A stretch of DNA of 64,000 nucleotides from Gautieria morchelliformis (taxonomy: Eukaryota; Basidiomycota; Agaricomycetes; Gomphales; Gomphaceae). The stretch covers positions 62,001 to 126,000 of the forward strand of contig WHVA01000132.1 of the NCBI GenBank assembly GCA_015179125.1. The letters are read 5' to 3'. The notes beneath the pieces are model-generated. The model had not been told where the DNA came from. It did no database searches and was given only the letters and a program-made list of their open reading frames with translations. Shown piece after piece: positions 12,048 through 24,100 of the stretch; within the stretch, counting starts at the first letter, position 1, and each line of letters begins with the position of its first letter. A program made the position numbers and the translations under genes.

Positions 12048-15000
12048 TCACCTCCCTAAGTGAATGAATGGGACCCATCGCTTGAACGAAACCCCCTCGG
12101 CTCGTAACTTGGCAACAGCGACATGGAGGGCTCGGGCAGCCTGAGTGGTGTCCGGTGGAAAAGTGTCTTCCGCGTTAGAACTGTTATCTCTAAAGAGATA
12201 TTCATAGAACGCGTCCGCAACCTTGGGACCATCCTCATCGGAAATGGTCCTGAAAATGGTCAGACACTAGACCTTGAGCCGACTTAGTGGACTCACCACA
12301 TAGTCCCAACGACTCCCCGAAAGCCGGCATATAACAAGGTCGACGCAAGATGGATCACTTCATCGGGAAGATTTCCATCGCCCGTTGCAGTCTTGGACGC
12401 GCTGAGAAATGCCAGGGTTCCATTCGGAATGGGTTGTTGCATTATTTGAGAGACCTTCAGCGGATTGTCGTGAAGCATTAATGCACTATCAAGTGGTCTC
12501 TCTGGATGTTGTTCCCCATGGCAAGCGAAGTGAGCGATGGATGTGGTCGGCAAATGCGAAACGACCTCCTTCACAGTTACAGACTCCAGTTTAACTAACT
12601 TACCGGCCGGCACACGGGCCTCGATTCGGCTCAGTTCATCGACGGTACATGGAAGTGCTACTTGGCCGGGTGTGATAGGTTCGACGACAACCGTGATCTT
12701 AAACGAGCTGTGAGGTAGGGAAATGTCACTGAGAAGAGCACTGATCGTTGGCGTGTACGAGGAAACCACGTAGTCGGAAATGCATTCCGGTGTTTTGAGA
12801 TATATTTCTGGAGCGTGTATTGGAAGGAACGAGAATGGACCTGTGGGGCACCACCACAAGTTCGGTGGTGTATCATATTTCTGCAAACACTCATAAACTC
12901 GAGGCAACGACGGTGTTCGCTGGGAACAACCAACTCACCTCCAAAGCCAGTGACTGGATGACAGGCTTAACCACTGACCTCCACAACACAGCCAAAACCG
13001 TTTGGAGGTCGTCAGTCAGTCCTTCAAGACCCTCTACGTCAGCGCGTATAGACGCAGACAGTGCCGGATCTCGACTGTCTGGCGCAGTGGCAAGTTGTAT
13101 GCAGTTCACGAGCGCCGTCACATCAGCTAAAGCCAACACCAGTGGCACATGCTGAACGCCACTTGAAGTTAATATTAATGCGTCGCAACCAGTGTTGCTC
13201 GCATTGAGGATGACCACCGGTCCTTCGGTTGCGGCAGACAGCCGTGTGGAGAATCGTTGCGGGCGCAAGAAATCCTCAAAGCCTTCCAGCTGGCGCACCT
13301 CTTCAATAACCATCAACCACTCGTCATTGAGACGACGGAAATGAGATGCCTCGCGCTCCATTGACACCGCGCTTTGTGAGCAATCAGACATATCCCGCGA
13401 CACATCTCGAAGAGAGCCCTGTTCAAGCGTGAGAGAGATGCGCCTTAGTCTGTGCTCAAGCTCTGGCGCCACGTCACGGAGGTCAGACATCGGTGCACGT
13501 AGTTGCATAGCCTGCGACCAAAACACTGCACGGCCTTCTTCAAGCAGCTCAACTGCCCTCTCATACTGACCCATTCGCATTGCGCAAGCTGCGGCGTCAC
13601 GAGCCAAGCCGTCGCTACCAGATGTCAAGGCACGATGGCGAGGTGGCAAATCCAGGCCAAGCATCGCCAGGCGGGGAAGAAGCTGAATCGCTATATAGTA
13701 CGCGTCCAAGGCTGATTCATGCCTCGAATCGGCATGCGTTGCCCATAACTTGGCAATACGGAGACGTTGAGACGCAGATGCAGTTTCGCATGTCGCTGCA
13801 GCCCGAAAGGCATCCATGGCATCCTGCAAATACATCGCCTTATCGCTGTGGGTGTATGCCGCCATGAATGCAACGCCCAGGTTACCTGAAAAAAGGCACG
13901 CTGAGGGGTGGCCTGCGACAAGTGCATTTTGGGATTGAGATAATGCATCGATAGCCTCCTCCAAGTCCTCCCATCGACCCAATTGCCCGAATCGTGCACA
14001 TAGTGGGGTAGCAAGGTTGTTGAAGGACAAGGGTCGGTCGGGATGGGGTGCAGGTCGCAGCTCGAGTGCGTCTCGACCCAATGAAATTGCCGCTTCTAAG
14101 TCTGCAAGTTGACCCGACTGTTCAAACCGTGTCTTTAGCGCCAATGCCAAGTTGTCGAAAAGGGTCGCTCGTGCAGGATGGGGTGCAGCTCGCAGCTCGA
14201 GTGCTTCTCTGTGGAATAAAATTGCCGCCTCCAAGTCTTGGTGTTGAGCCGACTGTCCAAATCGTGTCGATAGCGCGAGGGCGAGGTTGTTGAGGGAGTC
14301 GGGTCGATCAGGATGGGGTGCAGGTCGCAGCTCGAGCGCCTCCTGGTGTAAAGAAATTGTCGCTTCTAAGTCTTCCCGTTGACCGGACTGTCGATATCGT
14401 GCTGAGAGTGCGGACGCGAGATTGTTGAGGTAGGTGGCTCGTGCTGGATAGGGGGCAGCTCGCAGCTCGAGTGCTTGTCGGTTCAATGAAATTGCTTCCT
14501 CCAAGTCTTCATGTAGACCTGACTGTTCAAATCGTGTCGATAGCGCGAGAGCGAGATTGCTAAGGGAGACGGGTCGATCAGGATGGGGTGCAGCCCGCAG
14601 CTCGAGTGCCTCCCGGTGAAATGAAATTGCGTCCTCCAAGTCTTCAAGTCGACCCGACTGTTCAAATCGTGTCCATAGAAATGAGGCGAGGTTGCTGAAG
14701 GACATGGCTCGATTAACATGGGATGCCGAGAGGATCTCGACTGCTTGTCGGTTTAATGAAATTGCTGTCTCCAAGTCTTGAAGTTGACCTGATTGGTCAA
14801 AGCGTGTCGATAATGCGTCGGCGAGGTTGAGGAGGGAAACGGGTCGATCATGATGGGGGGTAGGTCGCAGCTCAAGTGCCTCTTGGTGCAGTGAAATAGC
14901 CCCCTCCAAGTCTTCCTGTTGTCCCGACTGATCAAATCGTGCACGGAGCGCGCATCCAAGCTGGGTGAGGCACTTGGACCGACGAGGGTTGGGTGCAGGG

Positions 15001-15837
15001 TAGAGATCAACTGCTTGTCGGGCCAGTGAAATTGCTGTCTCCAAGTCATGATGTTGACCCGATTGTTCAAATCGTGTCAATAGAGCGGTGGCGAGATTGG
15101 TGAGAGAGACGGGTCGATCGGGATGAGGTGCAGGTCGCAGCTCGAGTGCCTCTCGGTGGAATGAAATTGCCTTCTCCAAGTCTTCATGCTGACCAGACTG
15201 CTCAAATCGTGTCAATAGCGCGGTCGCAAGGTTGCTGACGGAGGAGGATCGATGGGGGTGGGAAGCAGGGAACAGCTCTAATGCTTGTCGTTGCAAATAA
15301 ATTGCGCCCTCCAAATCTTCGTCTCCACCGGACTGTTGAAATCGTGCTAACAGCATATTGGCAAGGTTGGAGAGGGAGGAAGGCCGCTCAGGATGGGGTG
15401 CAGGTTGCAGCTCAAGTGCCTCTTGGAGGAATGAGACTGCCTTCTCCAAGTCTTCATCTTGACCAGCATGCGTGAATCGTGCCCATAGCGCGGTCGCAAG
15501 GTTGTTGAGGGCGATAGATCGATTGGGGTGGGAGGCAGGGAACAGCTGGAGCGCTTTTCGGTACAATGAAATCGCGGCATCCAGGTCTTCGTCTTCACCC
15601 AACTGATCAAACCGTGTCGATAGCGCGTATCCAAGACCGTTGAGAAGGGAGGGTCGATCAGGATAGCGTGGTGCGGTATAAACGATCCAGCACCGCTCCT
15701 ACAACTGGCTTTGAGGCTCTCTGTGTTAAGACATGCTTGTCCTGAAGAAATGCAGAGACTAAGTACTAGACAGCCGTGGGGGATTATTTGATAGTACGTA
15801 CCTGAAGGAGAACCTGAACGTCACTGTTATGGGCCAT
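12048..15837 (-). pseudogene. TPR-CHAT copy 2, damaged, Cys to Ser
   Basis: Seen: exons matching copy 1 at 12048-12249, 12297-12880 and 12939-about 15750 with the same introns (12250-12296, 12881-12938), plus a first exon with ATG at 15835-15837. Compared with copy 1, 161 bp spanning the first TPR repeat are missing near 15664, which shifts frame and gives a stop at 15658-15660 after about 39 codons. A second, in-frame loss of 26 residues lies near 13020, just before the CHAT exon. The CHAT motif reads LAFLSASKTATGDG: the catalytic Cys codon TGC is TCC (Ser), while HFACHGEQ is intact. From about 15650 down to 12939 the frame is open, with 13 repeats. Inference: either a pseudogene or, if another start or splice skips the stop, a catalytically dead paralogue. 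The otherwise open 2.7 kb frame keeps the second option alive. Confidence 0.75.
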
Positions 15838-16111
15838 GACAAGATGCGTGGATGATGAAGAATTGCTATCACGGACTGACGAAGGCTGCTGAACTGTGCC
15901 TCCTTACGAATGTCTACGAACATATATATAAGAGGAAGACTCGTTCTTCGTCCTTCTTTTAGACCTAGAAATCCATACCTGATTTGGCGGGTTTCGCGTT
16001 GAACTCGAGTCGCCACTGGTCAGTTGCAACTAATGAACGCAATGCCGCTGAAGTATATTGCCCAGGTTCGAATCAACCGCAAGGCGCACATGCACCGCAA
16101 GCTTTCGGCAG

Positions 16112-16399
16112 AGTACTTAGTCGGCATTCTAAGCAAAGATAGCCATCGATCGGGGCGCCCGGGGAACAAGTTGCCGCGACTCGTTGGCGGCTCTTCTGGC
16201 AAACATCCGTCCGATCGGTTCTGTCAAACGATCGATGCGGTCTACGGTAAAGCCTCAGGCAATATATATCAGGAAGCCTTCATGAGTTTAAGTAGTGTGG
16301 CACGCGAGCCTGATACGCCGTAGTGACAAATATAATTAGCAAGGGACAACATCCAACAAATCACTACACGAAAGCCACTGCACGACCTGTTACATTTCA
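16112..16399. repeat. Duplication end block (second copy)
   Basis: Second copy of the block at 11548-11800, slightly longer by small insertions. Here it is directly continuous with the upstream region of TPR-CHAT copy 2, the arrangement unit 1 had before the insertion. Confidence 0.8.
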
Positions 16400-16659
16400 A
16401 TACACGAAACTTGGCGATGCACGAGAAATACAACCACATAATCAGAATACACATAATTTCATTAGGCCCAGCCTGGTCATGATTCATCTGCTGGCAATCC
16501 GGCTTCCTAACGCCTTTGCCAACGTTTTTGCCGTAACCTCTAGTTTCTCGTCCTTGGCTCGTCCGCACTCTAGGATTGTCGTGCGTTTTTGAGGTATTCG
16601 GCGCGAACCCGACTTTGAGGCTGGGGTGAGTAGCACTACAGCAACCTAAACCAGGCCCG
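16400..16659. other. No feature seen
   Basis: Spacer between the duplication and the 3' end of the next gene. No motif recognised. Confidence 0.5.
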
Positions 16660-17454
16660 TCAGCATGTGTACGAAGAGGGGTGACAACGTAGAAGAAGTC
16701 GTACTTTACGTGCAGAAAAGGATACAGTCAGTTGTGAAAAGGGTATCGCAGTCTGGCCAGATGGAGGGGAATCGGAAATAGTGATGTAGCCATATCGAAC
16801 GCCAAAATATCGGAGGAGATCTTCCATCCGACGACGTGGCTGTATAAAAGCTATCGTAAGCTGGGAGTCTCTTGATATTGGAAACGTATACGCACCTGCA
16901 TTAGAGCAAATAAATCATTAAAACTCTCTTCCCGCTCGAGATGCAGATCTGTCTCGTCTAGCCAAACATCCTCGCGAGTCTTGAGCGCGATAAAATGATC
17001 TAAGACTTCTGTTTCTCTTTGTATGGATTGGATGGACGACGATGCCGGGGATTCAGTGCCGCCAGAGGCTTCAATTGAACATAACGGGAAGGGGTCGGAC
17101 GAGTACGGGCGTTTGACGAGGGAGAAGTAGGCTTCTACGTAGGTAGAGCGCAGAATATGCATGCATGCTATATTAAATCGTGAATCAGCCGAGTCGTGCG
17201 GCATCGGTCTAGCGGGACATACCAATGTAGAAGCCACGATTGACAAGCCTCAGGCCAACTGTGAGCCAATAGAGATTGCGCCTCTGGAGTTCATGGCCTT
17301 CAACAGGCGAACAGGGAGGGAAGGTGGCTTCCACGACATGTAGAAGGAGGTTAGAGGGAAGATCGGAAAGCTTGGGACCATCCCAAGACCGCCTGGGTGG
17401 CACCGCAGACGGGTAAGGAGGCGGAGGGGCGCGCTTGTCGTCTGGGAGAATCAT
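16660..17454 (-). CDS. Conserved basidiomycete protein, F-box-like start
   Basis: Seen: three exons on the minus strand, 17223-17454, 16896-17167 and 16660-16839, with GT-AG introns of 55 and 56 nt; 227 residues. The start is the ATG at 17452-17454. After a proline-rich head (RAPPPPYPSAVPPR) comes KLSDLPSNLLLHVVEATFP, which has the spacing of an F-box-like helix, then LYWLTVGLRLVNRGFYIACM and ILRSTYVEAYFSLVKRPYSS. A stretch rich in Ser separates this from LDHFIALKTREDVWLDETDL and the C-terminal RMEDLLRYFGVRYG. I recognise the pattern as a family of uncharacterised Agaricomycete proteins but know no function. It has no signal peptide or membrane helix. Further exons beyond 16660 cannot be excluded. 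It is divergent from AKR1 with a 690 bp shared upstream region. Confidence 0.7.
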
Positions 17455-18148
17455 GCTAGACACACTGCGAATTTGCTACAGCTCTTTCCCTTTAATTCGC
17501 GCCGTAGCCGCGTGCGCAGCATGTACTGCGCATGGAGGCGCGTGGAAGACCTGAGAATCGCCCACTGGTGCCCTCATCGGAGTCAGTCTCAGCTATTATC
17601 TGCGTCTCGCAGCAATGGCAACCGCCGAGTCGCAGCTACTACGGGCACCAAGGCTCAACACAGCGTGTGGCTCGATAACGCAAACTGACAGCAGGTCCTT
17701 TTTCCGAGTGATAGACAAGACCACTGTATCTCGATATGCTGTGAGGATAGAACGAGAGGTACCGGGCATAGAGCATTCTCGGGAGCCAATGCGGAATTGG
17801 GTGCTCTAGATACTGCCAGCACGATAACAGTGGGACCAAGTTTAGCCATCATTGGCTGTAAATTAGAGCTATGAGGGAGAAGTTGACACGTCTTCACAAG
17901 GCACACAGCTTTTCGGCGAATAGAGATGTTCTTACTGCCTGTATTGAAGAACTCAGCTGCTTTATACCCCCCTCAGTTGTGCCCAACCCTTGAAAGTACA
18001 CTCGACGGCCCAAATGGAGGTACCTGGTGGAGGCGATGCGGGGCTCACTCCGCCGCGGCTTACCCAACGGGTACTCCCCGAAGTCTACTTGGCAACCTGC
18101 CAGCCTCTAACGACTCCTTTCTGACCACCCAGCCACAAGGATACATAC
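17455..18148. promoter_or_regulatory. Divergent intergenic region
   Basis: Shared 5' region of the minus-strand gene ending at 17454 and AKR1 starting at 18149. No clear TATA element was identified. Open frames inside it have no coding character that I can recognise. Confidence 0.4.
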
Positions 18149-20810
18149 ATGCCATCCGATCCCACAGGGATCGTACCTGCTAAAGGGGATGCCTCTACCA
18201 TATTAGCGACCGAAACAGCGCCGGGGAGCATGAGTTTTGCAGAAGCCTTGAACGCGAGTGAGCCAGAGGACGTGAGTCTTTGCATGGGTACCGTTCTAGC
18301 ATGATGTTTATTCTTGCGTGGCCCCAGTCTCAAAGCATCTTCGTGGCCGCTCAGCGTGGAGACCTCGATGTAGTACGACAGCTAGTAGAGTCTGGCAAAG
18401 CAAAGGCCACCGACCGCGACGACCAAAACATAACACCACTCCATTGGGCTGCCATCAATGCTCAAATGGCAACCTGCAAGTATCTGCTTGAGCAGGGCGC
18501 AGAAGTGGACGCCCTTGGAGGGGATCTTGTGGCTACACCAATGCAGTGGGCAGCTAGGTAAGCCACACAACTATTTTGAGGCGTATAAATGTTCATACGA
18601 GTGTGCAGGAATGGGTATCTATACGTCATTCACCTTCTCATTGCACACAATGCCGACCCCACCATAACCGACTCCCAAGGCTATAATACCCTTCATCTCG
18701 TCACCCACTCGTCCGCCATTATGCCCCTCCTGTATTTGTTACATCAGCCTATAGCTGTGGATTCGCTTGACGCTCAGGGTGCGCTGCCATTTGTACACTG
18801 ACTGTAGCTACTCTTTACCTTAGACCACAGGTCATACGTCTCTTATGTGGGCGGCATACCAAGGAGATGCGCTCTCTGTAGAACTTCTTCTCAAGCACGG
18901 CGCCTCAGTATCCGTGCGGGACAATGCTGGTCTTTCTCCTCTCCATTGGGCGGTTGTGCGAGGAAACAAGGTACATGGCTTCCTAATGACATGCATACTC
19001 GACTAACGTGCCTGCAGATATGCATTCGGAAACTCGTAGAGGCTGGTGCTGATATTAATGCACGTGATGATGCGGGCAAAACACCTCGCGACATGGCAGT
19101 CGAACTGAAGTCCCTTGGCGCGTGGCGTCGGGCGCTAGAGGAGGGCGGATGGGCAGAAGATGGGGGACGACGGGGAAAGCCATTCAACGAGCGCAATACG
19201 CGCATTGCAATCCTCGTGCTCCCAACTTTCTTTTTGTATATGATTTTTACCACTCTCTCTATCCTGCCGTGGTACACAGGAATGCCGCTAGCCTTCGCCG
19301 AGTTCTTTGGCATGCATCATGTGCGTTCTGTGGCATTTTTTCAACTTGTTTAGCCCTTCTGACCGTTGTTTCTAGGTTGTTACGCGTGTTCTTCTAAATC
19401 ACAAGAGCTATACCGACAGTGTCACGCATAGTCCTTACTTTGTAGGTATCATCACTGGGTCCTTCATTTGGGTCGGATTCTGCTGGTTCACGCGCGTTGT
19501 CCAAGGTGAGCATACCTCTTACTCGAGTTTGACCTGCGGTCGTGACAGACCGCATATGCAGATACCCCAGGATATGCATTCACCAACCTCACTTTTGCCA
19601 TTCTGTTCCTTCTGTGTTCATATAATTTCTTCCGTGCCATTACTTTGGATCCTGGAACATGTCCGAAGCCAGGAAATGATGCAGAGCTCAAAGACGTGAG
19701 TTATTTTACCTTGCCATCTGCAGACATGCCTTACGGACTCTCGTCTCGTAGATTGTTGAGGATCTCGCCAGCACCGGGCGTCTATCCGGGCAGACTTTCT
19801 GTATATCTTGCATGGCCCGCAAGCCATTGCGCTCGAAGCACTGCCGTGTGTGTGATCGTTGCACAGCCCGGTTCGACCACCACTGTCCATGGGTCTGGAA
19901 CTGCGTCGGGGTGAACAACCATCGCCAATTCGTTGTATTTGTCCTCACGCTCGTCTTGGCTATCGGTCTATTTGACTACCTCACCTTTGCCTACTTCTCC
20001 GCCATCTTCCCGTCGTCTCCTGCCGTTCCCATCCCCGGCTCTCCAAGCACAACCACTTCGGCTGACGCGGTAAGCTCCACGCCCGTTGTGCGAGACGAGT
20101 TATCCCCCGAGCCGTCGTCCTCGTGCCTGCTCCCCGAGTCGTTTTGTGCGGCAACATCGCACGATCCGTTTCTTTTCGCCGTGGCAGCATGGGCCACGCT
20201 CCAGCTCTCTTGGACACTTGTCCTCCTCGCGGGCCAGCTTTGGCAGATCATGCGCCAGATGACCACCCTCGAGGTATCGAACCTCGGCCGGTATGGGTTC
20301 CTGGGCGGGCGCGGCGGCACCAGCCTCAGCTCACAGCAGGGCCACGCGCACCAACATACGCATCACCAGCACACGCTGGACGACGACGTATCGGCCAGCA
20401 GCGTAGGCGGGGAACACACGCACAAGCACGCCGGCGGGTGCACAGGATTCATCATGAACATCCTGGGGCTGGACCGCTTCACGAAGGGCAAGGCGACGGA
20501 AGGGCTGGCGCGCTCGTCGTCCGCAACGAACCCGTTCGACCTGGGCTGCATGGGGAACTGCATGGACTTCTGGACGACTGGGAAGGAGCTTGGCGTGGAG
20601 TACGAGACGCTGTACGACGTGCCTTTGGAGGGCTTCAGAGCGGCGAGGGCGAGGCGACGGAGGGAGGAGGAGCGGGAGCGGATCGAGGATCCACATGGGT
20701 ACGCTACGAGGCGGAAGGGCAAGGGTTTGTTCATGGGGATGAGCTTGGGAAGAGGCTCTGGGGGAGCGAGGGACGGATATCAGCCGGTAAGAATGGATGA
20801 TCAAGTGTAA
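18149..20810 (+). CDS. AKR1: Ankyrin-repeat DHHC palmitoyltransferase
   Basis: Seen: eight exons, 18149-18271, 18328-18557, 18609-18778, 18831-18970, 19018-19320, 19376-19505, 19562-19695 and 19752-20810; all introns 46-56 nt, GT-AG, frame kept; 762 residues. Ankyrin repeats occupy about residues 45-240 ([60 protein letters not shown]). Membrane segments follow ([43 protein letters not shown]). The cysteine-rich DHHC domain has the acylated motif DHHC at residues 452-455 in [20 protein letters not shown], then two more membrane segments and a conserved tail [13 protein letters not shown]. Known: Akr1 enzymes palmitoylate casein kinases and other cytosolic proteins at the Golgi. Length matches the yeast protein (764 residues). 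The histidine-rich loop ([11 protein letters not shown], residues near 607) is notable. Its last 885 bp are duplicated at 35163-36046. Confidence 0.93.
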
Positions 20811-21380
20811 GCGACGCCACATACTTTCCTCGATATACACCTACACATTGTCTACGGTACATTGGTGTTTTCTCGTATTTAAGCCTTTATTAATGCGGTC
20901 GAGCACACGGTCGGTCTCTGGTCAAGCGATGTGAAGTATTTTCGTATCTGATTGATCGTGCACCCCCGCTGTGCTGGCATCGGACGCCAGCGGGAAAAAT
21001 ATATATGCTCGCTCAAAAAATGTCCGGCCAGAGTAGATAAATGAGAGACAAGCCGCTGAGAGCAGACTGCGAGCGCCGAGAACGTACTATATCGTGTAGC
21101 ACAATTATTTAATTCTGCCGTGGTCTGTGTAAATCAGATAAAATAGAATTTTGACAAAGCAGACCAGCGCAGATTTAGCAGGTTTACTGCATGAATACCG
21201 ACTAGAGTAAGGGCTGATACCGGCCGTTCCCTTGCTCCGGAATTAAGCTGGATCATCGAAATTTGTACAGTTTATTCACGCAACATAGAGGGTCAGACTA
21301 AGATACATAGCCAATACAAAGGCAAAACGCAACAAGTTACATACGCATATGTTTCTTAGGGCTCGTCGATGGGCCATCTC
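20811..21380. other. AKR1 3' flank
   Basis: 3' flank of AKR1 and of the minus-strand gene that follows. It is colinear with 36047-36425 in copy B up to about 21200, where B jumps to the equivalent of 22528. Confidence 0.6.
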
Positions 21381-21878
21381 TCATATTTTCTTTTTCATAG
21401 GTGATGCAATTGGAGGCCTCGGCGGTGATGCAACGAGCATCTCCCGGATTACAGGTATGTTCATTGCCTTAGCGTCCTTCCCAAGGAATACCCAGCTTGT
21501 GAGGGCGAAATGGACTTCCACAGTGGCTCCATATAGGAGTTTTTCGTATTGGGACGGTACGATAGGGTCGCCGTTGATGTCGAAGGCAGGTTGTGGTGAA
21601 ATATCGCGCGTGAGCTTCATGGTATCCATCACGTCTTTCGCCCCATGGCTCACAGGCCAATTAGCAAAGGTGAAAGGATCGTTTAGATTACGTGTCAGCC
21701 TGATCTTCGTTGCACATTGAAACTGTTAAGTACCTTCATCATCGGGATCGGATGAAGGCGTGGCTGGGACATACACAACCGTTCGAATTACTTAAAATTC
21801 ATGGTACAGCAAGTCAGGAAACTGACCATTAGCTTCAGAAGCTTCTTCACTTTCGTCTGGAGGATTCTCTTGTTTTTC
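21381..21878 (-). CDS. Conserved fungal hypothetical, partial (copy A)
   Basis: Seen: three coding stretches on the minus strand: 21827-21878 (EKQENPPDESEEASEAN), 21734-21790 (VIRTVVYVPATPSSDPDDE) and about 21381-21704, which ends in a lysine run (PMKKKI). The last holds LNDPFTFANWPVSHGAKDVM, then DINGDPIVPSQYEKLLYGA, TVEVHFALTSWVFLGKDAKA and PVIREMLVASPPRPP. The wording (insert asked for, query at a position, then a short beta segment with an all-purpose RIxVL-like ending) recalls a common group of uncharacterised Agaricomycete proteins. The 5' end and the splice joining the last two stretches are not resolved. The same gene sits in copy C and is absent from copy B. Function unknown; the lysine tail could be a nuclear signal. 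Confidence 0.5.
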
Positions 21879-24100
21879 CTGATGAACAAGTTAGCATTTT
21901 GCTACTTCCACGGTGACGTTCTTCAATAAGGAGAGATGGGGGGACAACCGAGACGTCAATACTAAGACCAGGGGGTGGAGGAAGAGATAGGAGGACGGAG
22001 GTCGTGACAGAGACGAAAATTGCAGATGTAGGCAAGGACGAGATCGTGGACAGGCGGTTGAGAAGGAATGCATCAAAAGGGTCAATGAATACGACTACGA
22101 TCGGCCACATTCTGTGGCCATGCGTAGGTAAAAGAAATGAAGCCACAGGCACCGGCGCCGTGACGTGGTGAAGAATGCTAGGATGAATACCAAGTAAATA
22201 CAGAGTGAAAGAAGCAACTCACTGAGAGGGAGCGGGATGTCATCGAGGATACAAGAAGAAAGAAGGACACCTAGTTAAATATTGAAAAAGTTGGTAACGC
22301 AGGTCCGGTAGGAAAGAGTCTCGGACACCGAAAACAGAAAGGACAAGCAGTAACCGGTAAGGGACGCAGCATTGGGAAGACGACCCTCGAACCTGGAGAC
22401 GCACTAGAGGGAAATGGATTGAATAAGTGGAACGATTTACATGGAACTGCCGACGCTGCAACGGGACTAGTACATGTGCCTGGTGCCTGCAGCTTTCCCA
22501 CGAGGTTTCCGGTTCTTGCAGAGCAAGGGTTAAGAGCAGGCGCAGTTTACTGAGAGCAGGTGGGTGCATATAATCAGCTAATGAACAGACTAAGATTCTG
22601 GCTAGTAGGTATCGGAAAGTAGCCTCGCATCGCAATCTTCAACGTCGAAGCAGAAAGCGCAAAGCGCCGCCGTATGGTACAGGAATCCGAGGCAGGTCCA
22701 TGATGTCACGAGCGAGTGGAGATCATCGGAGCACAATATTTCGAAGAGGTTCTAGACTCGCATGGTACTAAAACAAAACATCCTGGGTAAAAGATATCAA
22801 ACGCGAAACTACGGCTCACAGTAAGCTCCAATATTATAATTCTAGAGAACACAATCGGACCACACTAACACCCGTTTATCAACCCCCCTGATCCACACCG
22901 CTTTGATCTCTAGACGCAATGTATCGGAAGCCTGTTGACTCCACCTCGTTGTAAGAGTGCATGACCGTGAGTCCGTAACCATCCGAGTCACCAATTAACA
23001 CGCCCTGCCTGCGCAGTTGTTCTTTGTTAGGCACACCATTCAGTGCTGATATCTATTGGTAGCATTGTATTTTCAGTGCCAATAGATATTAGCAACTGCA
23101 CCCGGGCTGCATCCTGACGTCATCACCCGCAGAGACATCTCTCCGCTCAAAATGTCCAGTCTCCGATCTATGGACCAGGGTACCGTACAAAGAACTTAAA
23201 TGGTCGTATGTGATAACGCCGTTCATGACGGTGAACCTAGCTAGGTGAGCTTGTTACCGGTGTGCATGCAAAGCCAGCTACTCTACTATGATAGACATCA
23301 GGCTGATTCACGACAGCTAGGTTGTTTTTCGCATAGATTCCGCGGTCATACGGTGCATCTCTACATCACCCTTTCAGCTGTTGCGTGGACACCACTGTGT
23401 CAAGGATAGGAGGTTGGGCACCACATAGCAATGCTAATGAATTACATAAGAGTTTCTTCATCCTGCCATATCAAGCAATATTGTCACGACGATGATCTGT
23501 TACTGAGATTATCCAACAACATCGCTCTATAATTAAACCCCATGCCCCCCTCCGGTGGTTGATCTTGCCATTCTAGTTCGTGATTCTTCTCCCTTCCTCG
23601 TGTTGCCATCTTACCACACCATTATAGGTTGGACTCCAACCTATTGATCGCCCTACATTACGGCGTCCGATGCCGTAATGGAGGGCGATGCCAATGGTTC
23701 AGCATTATTTGCAACGCCAGGTTTTTATCTGGCTAGGCTGATACTCACATTCTAGGTCGGCAAGGACTGCCAATTGTTCTTACATGCCGTTTGATGTGAA
23801 GTTGCTTGAACGGCTGAGAACGTTCCGAATAGCCTATTCCAACCCGAGGCAGTGCCGGACCCCCGAGATATGATGTCTTACATGGCTGAATTGGTTCTAC
23901 ACATGGCGATACTCTGTCAGACCCGTCCCCCTTGCAGTTCGCGATTTGCTTCCCACCGAGAGAGTATACTGTGAACATCTGTGAACATGGGGGCGCCCAT
24001 GGCTAGACTCTTATGTATATCCTCCTTCTGCGGTCTGCTACTCTAACCTCAAATTGTTTAATCTTACTCGTCACTGGCAGCATACCGTATTGCTTGTATC
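21879..24100. other. Upstream region of DUF6533 copy A
   Basis: Over 2 kb without a gene I can support. It contains possible 5' exons of the minus-strand hypothetical gene up to about 22250. From 22528 it is shared with copies B and C. A short inverted pair (atatctattgg at 23049 and ccaatagatat at 23079) marks a small foldback that is larger in copy B. Confidence 0.5.

Larger units (their letters stand above)
11801..16399. repeat. Tandem duplication, unit 2
   Basis: Head-to-tail copy of unit 1, 4599 bp, uninterrupted. It shares the gene, upstream region and end block with unit 1. At its right edge (16399) the sequence changes to non-duplicated DNA. Confidence 0.85.

Noticed and set aside
12939-15602. 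Copy 2 TPR frame as a separate intact gene starting at 15602
   Set aside because: The codon at 15602 is TTG, aligned to an internal Leu of copy 1, so it is not a supported start.
16040-16090. A B-box-like ggttcgaatc suggesting a tRNA gene
   Set aside because: No matching A box, acceptor stem or anticodon arm could be folded, and the same spot in unit 1 has lost the motif.
18085-20320. Minus-strand frames across AKR1
   Set aside because: Antisense shadows of AKR1 exons; splice sites and domains support only the plus strand.
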